A DNA stretch of 62,323 bases from Barthelona sp. PAP020 (Eukaryota; Metamonada: BaSk clade): positions 1 to 62,323 of the forward strand of contig JARQWU010000032.1 in the NCBI GenBank assembly GCA_040182905.1, read 5' to 3'. Each line of letters begins with the position of its first letter. Positions within the stretch are counted from its first letter, which is position 1. Under the pieces are notes generated by a model that saw only the letters and a list, made by a program, of their open reading frames with translations, searched no databases and was not told where the DNA came from. Made by a program: the position numbers and the translations under genes. Below are positions 9,178 to 18,900 of the stretch, one piece after another.

Positions 9178-9475
9178 TTTTGGTCCAGTTGTAAAACACC
9201 AATATTTATTTACAGAGAAGGTAAATACAGAAAACCCACCCAAGCAAATTTCTACCAATTCCCCAAAAGGGGAATTCAAGTTGAAATTCAATTTTAATGA
9301 TCAAGTATAAAAATTTGGAAAAAATTTCACTGTCATTGTCTTTTACATTCAGTAAATAACATTTTTTTAAGTCTTCATTTTCACTTTGAAAGATTGGAAA
9401 TTTCAAGAGATCAATCTGCTTTCGAGAGCTTTGAACTGATGATTTATTCTATTGTTCACCAGCAAAGCCATCAAC
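9178..9475 (+). repeat. Dispersed repeat, copy 2
   Basis: Begins TTTGGTCCAGTTGTAAAA and aligns along its whole length with copy 1 (1417-1842) up to the GATCAATCTGCTTTCGAGAG tail block. It contains a perfect hairpin, AATTCCCC at 9257-9264 and GGGGAATT at 9269-9276, with an AAAA loop. The copy at 34485-34700 is the same sequence in the opposite direction, sharing GAAATTTGCTTGG and GTTTTCTG with its complement. A short minus-strand frame (9206-9406) crosses it but is not conserved in the other copies. The rest of 8714-9501 is A/T-rich DNA without other features. Confidence 0.7.
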
Positions 9476-9501
9476 AAAGAAGAAGAATTACAAATATCAA
9501 A

Positions 9502-11921
9502 TTAAAATTTATTTTTAATTTTGGAAAAGAATAAGGGATTCAATCTGGAGAATTGAATAAAATCACTTTCGTTGCTATCACTTTTTGAAGGGCAAAATTC
9601 TTCAACATTCCAAAAGTCGATATCCTTAATTTTCGGATACTCTTCAACAATTTCTTCAAAATCTTTCAGACTGAAATCAAACTCATTGACAAATTGCTCC
9701 ATTGAAAAGAAGGTTTGTCTGTTTGAACGATTTATTAGTGAAAAATATTTATGATAGCGACATTGATCTACAAGGTTATGAGTGGTAAATATTTCAAAAT
9801 TATTTCTACGTGGTAAATAACAAGTTAAACAAGGATCTAAACTCAAATGGTTCAGTAAATTAGTTGCTTTTGATGCTACTTTCTTTATGACTTTTTTTGA
9901 ATCAACAGTATCATAATATACAATATTGATCAATAAATTTTGTTGAATTTTATTCAAAATTGGATGTTCTAACACATATTGTTTGTATTTGATCAATTCA
10001 ATGATATCAATGTCATAGAAACATAAGAAAAAATTATTATTGCATATCAGTGGAATCCAATTCAACTTTTTAAATATTTTTTTGTGCAAGTCATATACTT
10101 TTTGTGAATACTTTTTCCTTTCTAAATAGTTCAAATGTTCAGGACTACAAACATTCAAAAGGGCAAAACAAATTGAGTATTTATTTTGTGTAGATGAAAT
10201 TGATGAAGTGGAAGATATGAAGTTTGTAGAATCAGGTTTAACATGCAAATTAAAAGGTAAATAACTCGATTTAACATCACTATTAAAATGTTCCTTTTGA
10301 ATATTTTCAGTTTGAGTCAATGATGTCATTGTAGTTGTTGAAAGGTTATAAGCATGTCTTAAATTATCTTCTTTTTCTTTTTCTTTTTCTTTCGATTTTG
10401 TTTCACACTCAATAATGTCAATATCATCAGGTGTTTGTTGGTCTACTATTTTAAATTCTTCATTTTCTTCGATTTTATCGTTGGAAATAAACTCAACACT
10501 GTTAAACAAAAGATCATCTTCAGATTGAAAAAGACCGTTTTCATTATAAATGATGATATTTTGTTTATTGAAAACAAAATTGTGAATGGGATATTTTTTT
10601 CTTCTAAAAGTTTCAAAAACAAGATTTGTCTCAAAAAATAAAACATGACCAAATAGATTTGCTGCATTGCGTACTGAATTCCAATTGTATATAGTTGTAA
10701 GAATTAGAACCATAGCAAAATTGATCAAGGTATCAAAGTTTCTAAAGAAGCCAATATTTACACCCATAAGATGTAAACTCATGAAAATAATACTCAATAT
10801 TAAATAAACCCAAAATATTGTCAATAAATTGATGGTTAAAATGCCTGCAACTATAAATACAACTAATTCTAAAGATAAAATCACATAAAAACAACCAAAA
10901 ACAAAAGCAGAAGAAATGAGTTCAGTGATATCAATAAAAGCAATGATGAAAATTAACAAGAGATACCCAAAAATAATAATGAAATACAAAAAGAACTCTA
11001 AATTTTTCTTATACTTTAAAGACACATTTCTATCCTTTAAAAAGCCTATTTGAAAGATATTGAGAGTATATTTCTTCAAATTGCTATCATTCAAGCTGTT
11101 TAAATTGAACTCAAATTTAATTTTCTTTGTTTTTCGATAAAAAAAATAGGTAGTGAGAATTATTAGAGTTGTAATAAACATAACGCTTATTTTTTTGATT
11201 AAAGAATCAAAATAACCAAAAATAGTTACAATTGTTAAAACATATGTCATATCAACCAAAATAATAATGAAAAAGATTTTAATTACTGAAAAATATCTGC
11301 AAAAAGTATATTTTTCAAAAGAAAAAACTGATTTAGTCCTTTCATTTTCAAACATTGAAAAAAAAGGTAAAACCTTTAATAAATCTTGATTACTAACAAA
11401 ATTATCTTTAAAAGAAAGTAAAATGATACGTATTAATGGAGAAAAAGAATTAATGATATCTTTAGTCAAACTAAAATCACAAATGTTCATCTTAGCAGGG
11501 AAAAAAAGATTTGCTGAATACTCATTCAAATCTTTACGACGAAAAATATTATAACAAAAGTCTTCATACTTTTTTGAAGTTGTTCTCGAATCAATTTCAA
11601 TCTGATAAAATTTGTAATTTTCATAATATGTGAGAAATTCATTTAAAATTGAATAGTTCTCAAACTCATTCAAGTTAATTTCAACAAAACGAATCCTCTT
11701 ACATTTCTTGTGAATATTGAGTTTTCGTTTTGATGTTGATCTTAAATTTATTCTTTTTTTTTGTTCTTCCAAATTATAAGCTTGAATAAAATTGTGAAAA
11801 TTCTCTCCAGCAAAAATCAATAAATTGAAATTTGGATCAAATTTAAAAGTTTCTCCATCAAATTGCATTGATTTTTTTGTATCTGGTTCATGTTCATTAT
11901 CTGTTGTTTCAAATTTTGAAT

Positions 11922-11955
<34 letters not shown>

Positions 11956-14136
11956 ATTCATACAACTTTTATTTCCAATTTCTAAATATTCAGCATCTGA
12001 TTTTAATTTTGAATTTGTCCATTTTAAATTTGTATCTGAATTTGTTGTGGGTTCAACGATTTCTGTTTTTTGTTCTTCTTCTTCATCAAATTCAAGATAT
12101 GTATCAATATTTGTTTCTAATTGATAATTATCAAACAATTCACCTTTTTGATCATTCAATTCATTTGTGTTAATGTTAATATTATCTTCAGTTAAAATAC
12201 CTATATCAATACAGACATTGTTTTCAATATAAATATCTTCGTTGTCAATAATTTTACTATTTATTTCTTTATTTCTAGCAATTGTCTGTAATTTACTCAA
12301 ATTCTTTTCAATATATCCTTTAGGTGAATAAACTAAATCACCATCATATATAAATTTCATAAAAATTTTCATTTTTTTCAATTTATTCATATCTTCAATA
12401 TTTAAACTATAAATAGTATCAAAAGTTTTGAAATTTTTGAAATAAATGTTTTCAAAATATTCAAAAGTTACAAAATAATCAAAATTGAAACCACTACAAA
12501 TAGAATGAAAATATTTTTTAATGAAAAAATTTAAAATAATTAATGTTGTTTCTATTAATTCATTTATATATGCTTTATCAGCAAAAACATCAGAATCTGC
12601 TGAGAATATGAGATGAAAAACATCATGTTCATCAATAATTAACCATTCACTGCCATTAAACAATTTGACTAACATTTCATAAAACTTTTCAAATAATTTC
12701 TCATTCATTCTATTTGTCATTCCAAATTTATTATCTTGAATACCAACATCAATAATAATACATTGATCAAATTTAAATATGACTTCTTCTTCTTCTTCTT
12801 CTTCTTCTTCAATAATTTGTTTAATTATTTCTTCTTCTTCTTTTTCATCTTTCTCAAAATTATTTTTGCTATTCATAGTTTCATCCAAAAAAATATCATA
12901 AACAACAGGAATTTGAATTTGATTTAAATTTAAAATTTCAAAAAAAACTTTTTTACATCGTAATTTTTGATTTTTTTTATCAAAATTCAATACTTTCATG
13001 TTATCATTTTCCTCAAAATCTGCTAAAGAATTGAATCTTGACAACAAAGGTTTCGTAACATTATCATTTAATAAATAGTCCCGTTTTGATGGATCAATCA
13101 TCCTTCCATCAGTATACTTCTGTGATAATATAGTGTTACGATGTTGTTCTCGTATTAAACCTTCATAGACACAATAAAATAAATCAATCACTTCACTACT
13201 ATATAAATTTTTTTCAGTAAAATAATCATATCTTGAATAAACATATTGTGCTAATTTTTTTACATAGATCAAATTGCATAAGTTTAAAAAGGTTTCATTC
13301 GTCAAATAATATTTCAAAGTTTTAAAATTTAGTAAATTTGAATAATCATCAAATGATTTTAACAAAGTTTCACAAAGTTTTTCCTCATCTATTTCATAAG
13401 TTGCTAAAAACTTCTCAAATAAGTATGTTTCCAACAATTCATTGCCAAAAGTACAATTTCTACACAGATTCTCATAAAATACTTTTGAACAATATTTAGA
13501 AACATAATTGCTCAACTTACACACAGAAGCAACTATAAATTTTGGTATATACCATCCAATAACATAACAAATACAACATATAATAACACATCCAAATAAT
13601 ATCATTCCATAAGTTCTCATATCTGTGTTGTATCCTTGTTGGGTAAACGTTAAAAATGATACAAAGATAATAATACAAGTGAAAATAATAATTGCAGTGA
13701 AAGACAAAGAATACGCAAACCAAACACATATTGCAGGAATAAATATAGTAGTCCAAGCACTTCCAGGAATAACAGTAGTGGAAGGAACAGAAATTGCTAA
13801 TAAAATAGATAAAATAATATTGAAAGAAAAAAAAAATTTTGAGTTTTTAGTCTTAAATCCATTTTTAGATCGTGGTAATATTTTTAATGTGTAAAATAAT
13901 GCAATAAAATGAATACTTCGAGCAAAAATAAAAATAAATCTATGAATCGTTGAAAACCCTTTCAATATTTCAAAAACGGTGAAATAAAACATTGATAATA
14001 AAAACGCATTTATAAATAACGTGTTTGAATAAGATGGACACGAATCTTCAAAATCACATATTTTATCATCATCATTTTTATCACTAATCTGTTCATTTAA
14101 TCTTTTAAAATAATTAAATACTCGGGTTGTATTCAT
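9502..14136 (-). CDS. Large membrane protein resembling a divergent two-domain adenylyl cyclase
   Basis: 1544 residues. The layout is a hydrophobic cluster at about 42-215 (five or six membrane segments), a cytosolic stretch with a cyclase-like segment at about 450-640, a second membrane cluster at about 950-1150, and a C-terminal segment at about 1320-1460. This matches the TM-C1-TM-C2 plan of transmembrane adenylyl cyclases. The C1 candidate begins CIIIDVGIQDNKFGMT, comparable to the metal-binding strand of class III cyclases, and is followed by WLIIDEHDVFHLIFS. C2 (YSICFALLNVCSPEHL) is much more degenerate. Glu (about 444-454) and Thr (about 728-740) homopolymers lie in linkers. A regulatory or inactive cyclase-like receptor is possible; the family call is by topology and weak motifs. 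Confidence 0.45.
11922..11955. repeat. TTG trinucleotide tract
   Basis: A run of about eleven TTG units inside the cyclase-like gene. On the coding strand it reads ACA and encodes the poly-threonine linker between the first cytosolic domain and the second membrane cluster. Likely length-variable. Confidence 0.85.
12783..12810. repeat. TTC trinucleotide tract
   Basis: About nine TTC units inside the cyclase-like gene, read as GAA on the coding strand and encoding a poly-glutamate run just before the C1-like domain. Likely length-variable. Confidence 0.85.
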
Positions 14137-14332
14137 ATATCATTCATATATCAAAAACTAAGAAAAAAAGGAATTTTTGATGGATTCACACCATTCAATT
14201 CATTAATGTTCTTTTCATATATAAGCTTTACAAAACTGAATTCTTTTATTTTATGTTGTTTTAAATATTTAAAATCACAAAAATTTAAAAAAAAAAAATC
14301 TTTTTCATCCTCAAACAAAAACTTTATACCAA

Positions 14333-15220
14333 TCAATTCTTTTTTTGATCTTTGCCTTTTTTGTTATAAAAGGGTTTTTTACCACCATAAGCTTCGGCGA
14401 TTCTCAATTTGATTCCATTATAATTGATGGGTTCAGTAATTAATTCTTCAAATACTTCTTCAACAACAGCAAAAGTTACTTTGGTAAATTGACGTTGTTC
14501 ATTGACCATTATGTTAATATTTGCAGGATTATATTTTGAAAAAAGATCAAAGATTTCTTGCTTTGTAACCGAAATTGGCAATCCACCAATAAAGACTTTT
14601 TTTCTTCGTCTCAAATCCTTCTTTTCTTTCGTTTTCATGGGTTTATCAGAAGATACAGTTTTCAAAACAGGGGCTTCTTCAATTGGGGCAGCAGGTATAT
14701 CAATGATGTCTTTTGGACTAGTTTCTGGTTTTGAAACGACCATAATAGAGGAATAATCATTCAACCAATTCAAAATTAAATTACACAATGCTTTCTTTTC
14801 ACTGGTGGATGACTCTTCGTATTGAATAATAATATTCCAATTAATTTCTTCTTCATCCTTGGTAAAGAAAGACACTTTAGTTGAACCAAGGATTGTATAA
14901 TAAAAATCAGTTTGACCATCATTATTTTGGAAATACTTTTTAGTATGAGAGTAATGAATATGCTTCATAGAGATAGTTTTAGTTGATTGTCTATTGTTTT
15001 CCAAATCAAACTTTTCAAAATATTTCTTAATATCCTCAAATCCAACAAGAATTGTTGAAGGTTGAATATCAGTATGTTTTGCAACCGATAAAGTGGGGGG
15101 AAATTTGTTAGAAAATTGCTCATTGAAAAATGATTCTAAATTTCCATTATGCCAAGCAGTAAAAAAATCAGAAAAGAATTTTGTGACACTTTCTCTGACG
15201 TTGAAATCCATATTATTCAT
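14333..15220 (-). CDS. NTF2-like plus RRM protein (G3BP/Rasputin-like)
   Basis: 295 residues. Residues about 5-155 form an NTF2-like domain (SVTKFFSDFFTAWHNGNLES, then an extended strand region ending LNWLNDYSSI). A linker of about 50 residues is followed by one RNA-recognition motif at about 203-280: KVFIGGLPIS serves as RNP2, and TKVTFAVVEE as an RNP1-like strand with only one aromatic residue. A short basic tail follows (YNKKGKDQKKN). NTF2-linker-RRM is the plan of G3BP stress-granule proteins, though here the RNP1 is weak and there are no RGG repeats. Two ATGs lie three codons apart (MNNMDF); either could start translation. Confidence 0.65.
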   Translation of the reverse strand: MNNMDFNVRESVTKFFSDFFTAWHNGNLESFFNEQFSNKFPPTLSVAKHTDIQPSTILVGFEDIKKYFEKFDLENNRQSTKTISMKHIHYSHTKKYFQNNDGQTDFYYTILGSTKVSFFTKDEEEINWNIIIQYEESSTSEKKALCNLILNWLNDYSSIMVVSKPETSPKDIIDIPAAPIEEAPVLKTVSSDKPMKTKEKKDLRRRKKVFIGGLPISVTKQEIFDLFSKYNPANINIMVNEQRQFTKVTFAVVEEVFEELITEPINYNGIKLRIAEAYGGKKPFYNKKGKDQKKN

Positions 15221-15517
15221 ATAATAAAAAAAAAATAGTTCGCCAAAAAATGTTGTGAAAGTTTATTTTTTTTTTTCTTCAAAAAATGGTCAAAATTTCA
15301 AAATTTTCAATGAATTGGTCAGTTCATATCTTTGAAATAATGTTAGTATTAATTTTTTTCTTTTAAAGAATAAAAAACTGTATTTACATGTGAGAAAAAT
15401 ATTTTTTTCCTCGTTTCCTTCCTAGTTTGTTTTTTTGTTGTTTGAACATGTGGATATAATTCTTGATTGATAAAAAAGAAATCAATTTTTTTTTTTGACA
15501 TTATTCTCAGTTCTTTT

Positions 15518-16963
15518 ATGGATGTAATTCAAGTTTTTAAAAATTCTGCACATGAAACAAAAGAATCAGAATTAATATTGAATTTCGGTGTTGATTTTTG
15601 TGTTTGCTTATCTGAACCCAAAATTGATATAGTACCTGAAGAAGAATGGGTTCCCGATTCTTATCAATCTGTGTGTACGTTTTGTGATACTCAATTTACG
15701 TTTTTTACTCGTCGTCATCATTGTCGTAGATGTGGTCGGATTATTTGTCATAATTGTTCTGTTAATGATTTTTATTCGACCAAAGGTCACTATATAAAAA
15801 GAATGTGTACTTTATGTTCTGATGTTTGCAGAAAGACAAAAACCCTCAGTACTTTTGCTGCATATCAATCTTTTTTATCAGGTCCTGACCCTATTATTAG
15901 AGTGGAAATTATTACTGGATTGAGAGGGGCATTACAAACGGAGAATTCCCGTCGCATTCTAACACAAGAATGTAGATCTCTTTTAGTTCAATTGGTAGCC
16001 TTGTTAAGTCCATCCAATCTTCCTGTTGTTGATGAGAAAGTGTCTAACGTTTTGGGAGTTGATTCAAGTTCTGCTTTATTAGGACAATTATTACCATTAT
16101 TTATTAATTATACTGCTACTCTTCAAGCAGATAACTTGGATGCTGCTGTAGAAATTGGATTGATTGATTCGTTGTTACCTTTGTTTAGAGATCCAAGAAT
16201 GAGAAATGTTGAAATGTTGCATCAACAATATATCATCTGGATTTTTAGAAATATATCAAGAATAGAAAAAGGTGCTAATGCTTTGGTTGAAGCCAAAATT
16301 GTTGATAGATTGATTGCTCATCTGGATATTCTACAAGTTCAAACATTTGAAGAACAAATTGTCTGTATTTTAGCTAATTTAACCTTCTACAATACTTCTT
16401 TCAAGAAATTTCTTTTAAAAAATGGCGATCTTCGTTTGTTGGAGCGAATGACAAATTTGTCAAAGAAACCATTGTCTCCCATGGTGAAATTAAACCTGGC
16501 AAGACTAATTGGAAATCTTGCAATGGAGGAGAATGGTGACGTGAATAAGAGATTGTTGTATGAAAATAACTTTCCTCAAACATTACTTGGTTTGCTTGAA
16601 ACTGAGGGAAATTTTGTTTGTTGTGCAATCTTAGCTGCAATGAAAAGATTTTTAAAATTGGAAGATTTTGCTACATTCTTTTTGAATGCCAATATTCAAT
16701 CTACTCTTGTAAATTTCCTTGAAGATCCTTGTACTCTTAAAGCTTTATATGCCACAAAATTTATTGAAAGTTTTTTGAAAGAATATCCATCTTGTTCACC
16801 CCAATTTTTTCAAAATTCTTCAATTGAAGATTTGAAAGAACTTTTTACAAATTTATTAACTTCTCAACATCCTAAAATTCCTAGTTTAGCATCTAAAATC
16901 TTACGAATTTTTTCTTCGAATGATGAAAAAGGAAAACAAGTTAGAGCAAAACTTCCTGAATAA
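15518..16963 (+). CDS. FYVE-finger protein with armadillo-like repeats
   Basis: 481 residues from the ATG at 15518; upstream codons in frame lack an ATG. A complete FYVE finger lies at about 44-103: WVPD at 44-47, four CxxC-type cysteine pairs, the ligand motif RRHHCR at 65-70 and KRMC before the last pair. These residues are the ones that bind phosphatidylinositol 3-phosphate, so endosomal localisation is well supported. Residues about 130-480 are helical and Leu-rich with armadillo/HEAT-like spacing (LARLIGNLAMEENGD, VCILANLTFYN). The protein probably links PI3P membranes to a partner held by the ARM array; the partner is unknown. A TGATAAAAA box lies about 45 bases before the ATG. Confidence 0.8.
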   Translation: MDVIQVFKNSAHETKESELILNFGVDFCVCLSEPKIDIVPEEEWVPDSYQSVCTFCDTQFTFFTRRHHCRRCGRIICHNCSVNDFYSTKGHYIKRMCTLCSDVCRKTKTLSTFAAYQSFLSGPDPIIRVEIITGLRGALQTENSRRILTQECRSLLVQLVALLSPSNLPVVDEKVSNVLGVDSSSALLGQLLPLFINYTATLQADNLDAAVEIGLIDSLLPLFRDPRMRNVEMLHQQYIIWIFRNISRIEKGANALVEAKIVDRLIAHLDILQVQTFEEQIVCILANLTFYNTSFKKFLLKNGDLRLLERMTNLSKKPLSPMVKLNLARLIGNLAMEENGDVNKRLLYENNFPQTLLGLLETEGNFVCCAILAAMKRFLKLEDFATFFLNANIQSTLVNFLEDPCTLKALYATKFIESFLKEYPSCSPQFFQNSSIEDLKELFTNLLTSQHPKIPSLASKILRIFSSNDEKGKQVRAKLPE

Positions 16964-17105
16964 ATTTATTAAAATGTGTCTGTTTATGTGAATAAAGTTA
17001 TGTTAATTGATGTCTTTTTATCATTTATTTTTAAAAATGTCCAGTGGAAATTTTGGCGCAAAGAAGAAAAAGAACTAATTTTCATTTTGGATAATTCAAT
17101 ATTTA

Positions 17106-18107
17106 ATGGCTGAGATATCTCCGAAATCATTTAAGGCTGCATTATGTACTGTATTAGATGCTTTTACAGAAGGATTAAATGTTGATTTTTTTGATAATGT
17201 TGTTGTTGACAAATTTGCGTCTAATATTGACTCAAAATGTATTCATTGTCAAAATTCATTTACATTTTTGGAAAGTTCTTTTCAAAAATTGTTAAACAGA
17301 GCCAATCAATTGAAAGAATTAGTGGAAATTTTTGAAAATCAGTTTTTACCTCTTGCAGAGTCTGCCGAAAGGGTAAAAAAGAGTATTACACCAAATAGAA
17401 TTTCTCCTTTAGTTGATACACCTAACTTAAATTTGAAATTGAATAATATCAGTACTGGCACCAAATCCAGCACAATTCCAAGATTAAATTTACCTTTATC
17501 TTCAATAAAAAGTATTGATTTTCCATCTCCTGAAGATTCCGTAATTTTAGAAAGTAATAAAAGGAAGAATTCGTTATCCAAAAGCAATGATGAAAATATA
17601 ACCTTTGAATCAACGCACATTAATGATTCTCCTTGTTTTGATGATTCATTTCAAGAGAGTGAATTATTTAATGAGGAAAATTACCAAGAAGATATTGTTT
17701 CTAGTCGGGTCCAATTAATTACTCCTTCAAGAAATCAACCACCAAAAGCTATCCATATGTCACCTTGGGTTAAAAACAAATCCGATGTGGAATCTAATTG
17801 TAATTCAATGGAGATGACTCCAAATAGAAATTTGAACAATCATAACACTAATAACCACAATAATAATAAAAAGAAAAATGTCTACAGGTATAATCTTACG
17901 GGTAAAGAAAATGTTAACATTCAAAATCTCAAACAGGGCAAGAATACAAAGAGACAATTATTTTCACAATCTCCTGTGCGACAAAAGTTTGATAAAAGTT
18001 CCATAGACCCATATACAGAACCTGCGACACCTTTTACAAAAGATATGACTGCTAGTGATAAGTTTGGAATTTTGGAACAATTATATATTAAGACTGTTAA
18101 GCGGTGA
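17106..18107 (+). CDS. Unrecognised protein with many S/T-P sites
   Basis: 333 residues, hydrophilic apart from a helical N-terminus (about 1-95) that includes a CIHC pair. From residue 90 on the chain looks disordered and carries many proline-directed sites: ITPNRISP, FPSPED, LITPSR, MSPWVK, MTPNRN, SQSPVRQ and ATPFTK. Several have the basic residue at +2 or +3 that cyclin-dependent kinases prefer. An Asn/His/Lys-rich tract lies at about 244-260. The pattern suggests a cell-cycle-phosphorylated scaffold, but no family is recognised and the role is inference. Confidence 0.5.
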   Translation: MAEISPKSFKAALCTVLDAFTEGLNVDFFDNVVVDKFASNIDSKCIHCQNSFTFLESSFQKLLNRANQLKELVEIFENQFLPLAESAERVKKSITPNRISPLVDTPNLNLKLNNISTGTKSSTIPRLNLPLSSIKSIDFPSPEDSVILESNKRKNSLSKSNDENITFESTHINDSPCFDDSFQESELFNEENYQEDIVSSRVQLITPSRNQPPKAIHMSPWVKNKSDVESNCNSMEMTPNRNLNNHNTNNHNNNKKKNVYRYNLTGKENVNIQNLKQGKNTKRQLFSQSPVRQKFDKSSIDPYTEPATPFTKDMTASDKFGILEQLYIKTVKR

Positions 18108-18900
18108 CTTTTTTTTCCTCATGTTGGTAACTTTTAGTTTTCTTTCTTTTTGTGTTTATATCTTGTGTGTAAGAAATAGAAATAAAAATTGACAAAATTT
18201 ACCTTTGTATTAGATTTGGAGTTTTTTACAACGGAATTTGATCAAAAAAAGAAATATATATATTTATAAATTAATAAATTTTTTTTTGAAGAGTGGTCTA
18301 TCCGTTTATTTTGAATAAACAGGAGTCCTTATTCTTTGATTCCACTAAAAAAAGGTATTTTTGCAGCTGCGACTTGTCAATAATGTTTTTTATTTAGTTA
18401 AAGGTATTGGAAGCAAAATTGAACAATGGAATGTAGCTAATTAGATATTGGAAAGCAATTTAAGTAAACAAATATTTTGTCAAGCAAAATTTCAACCAAA
18501 AATGCAATTAATTAATTAGAGAAATTCATAAGCTAGCTTTTATTTTGAACAGTTTGACACTGAAAAAATATGTTATCTGATGTAACATATAAATAACTGG
18601 TAATTATTTGAATCCTCCTGAACAGAATAATCTTGAGAATTTACTTGTTTGTGCAATCATAAACTCAATACAATAATTGACTAATTGCTAAATTGGACTT
18701 ATTCAACTGATAAAAAACAGTTTCAATGCAATGTAAATGGATGTACTTCTCATTGGTTTAATAACAAATGGACCACTTGAAAACATGAAAAAATTAACAA
18801 ATTTACAATTCTAATATACAAATAAGATGATGTCAAAAAAAAAAATAGTCGTTTCTTTTTCAATTTTAAAATTTTAGATTATAAAGGAATACGGTAAATT
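18108..18900. other. Gene-free stretch between convergent genes
   Basis: 793 bases separating the 3' ends of a plus-strand and a minus-strand gene. It is A/T-rich with T-runs and ATATAT-like tracts near 18255. No frame of useful length, tRNA-like box or clear copy of the dispersed repeat was found. Its length is unusual for a convergent gap in this window. Confidence 0.5.

Noticed and set aside
9210-9225. ACAGAGA in repeat copy 2 as a possible U6 snRNA
   Set aside because: It lacks the following AGC and stem elements, and the sequence differs in the other copies (ACAAAGA).
9206-9406. Minus-strand open frame in repeat copy 2
   Set aside because: The equivalent frame is broken in copies 1, 3 and 4, so it is not a conserved protein.
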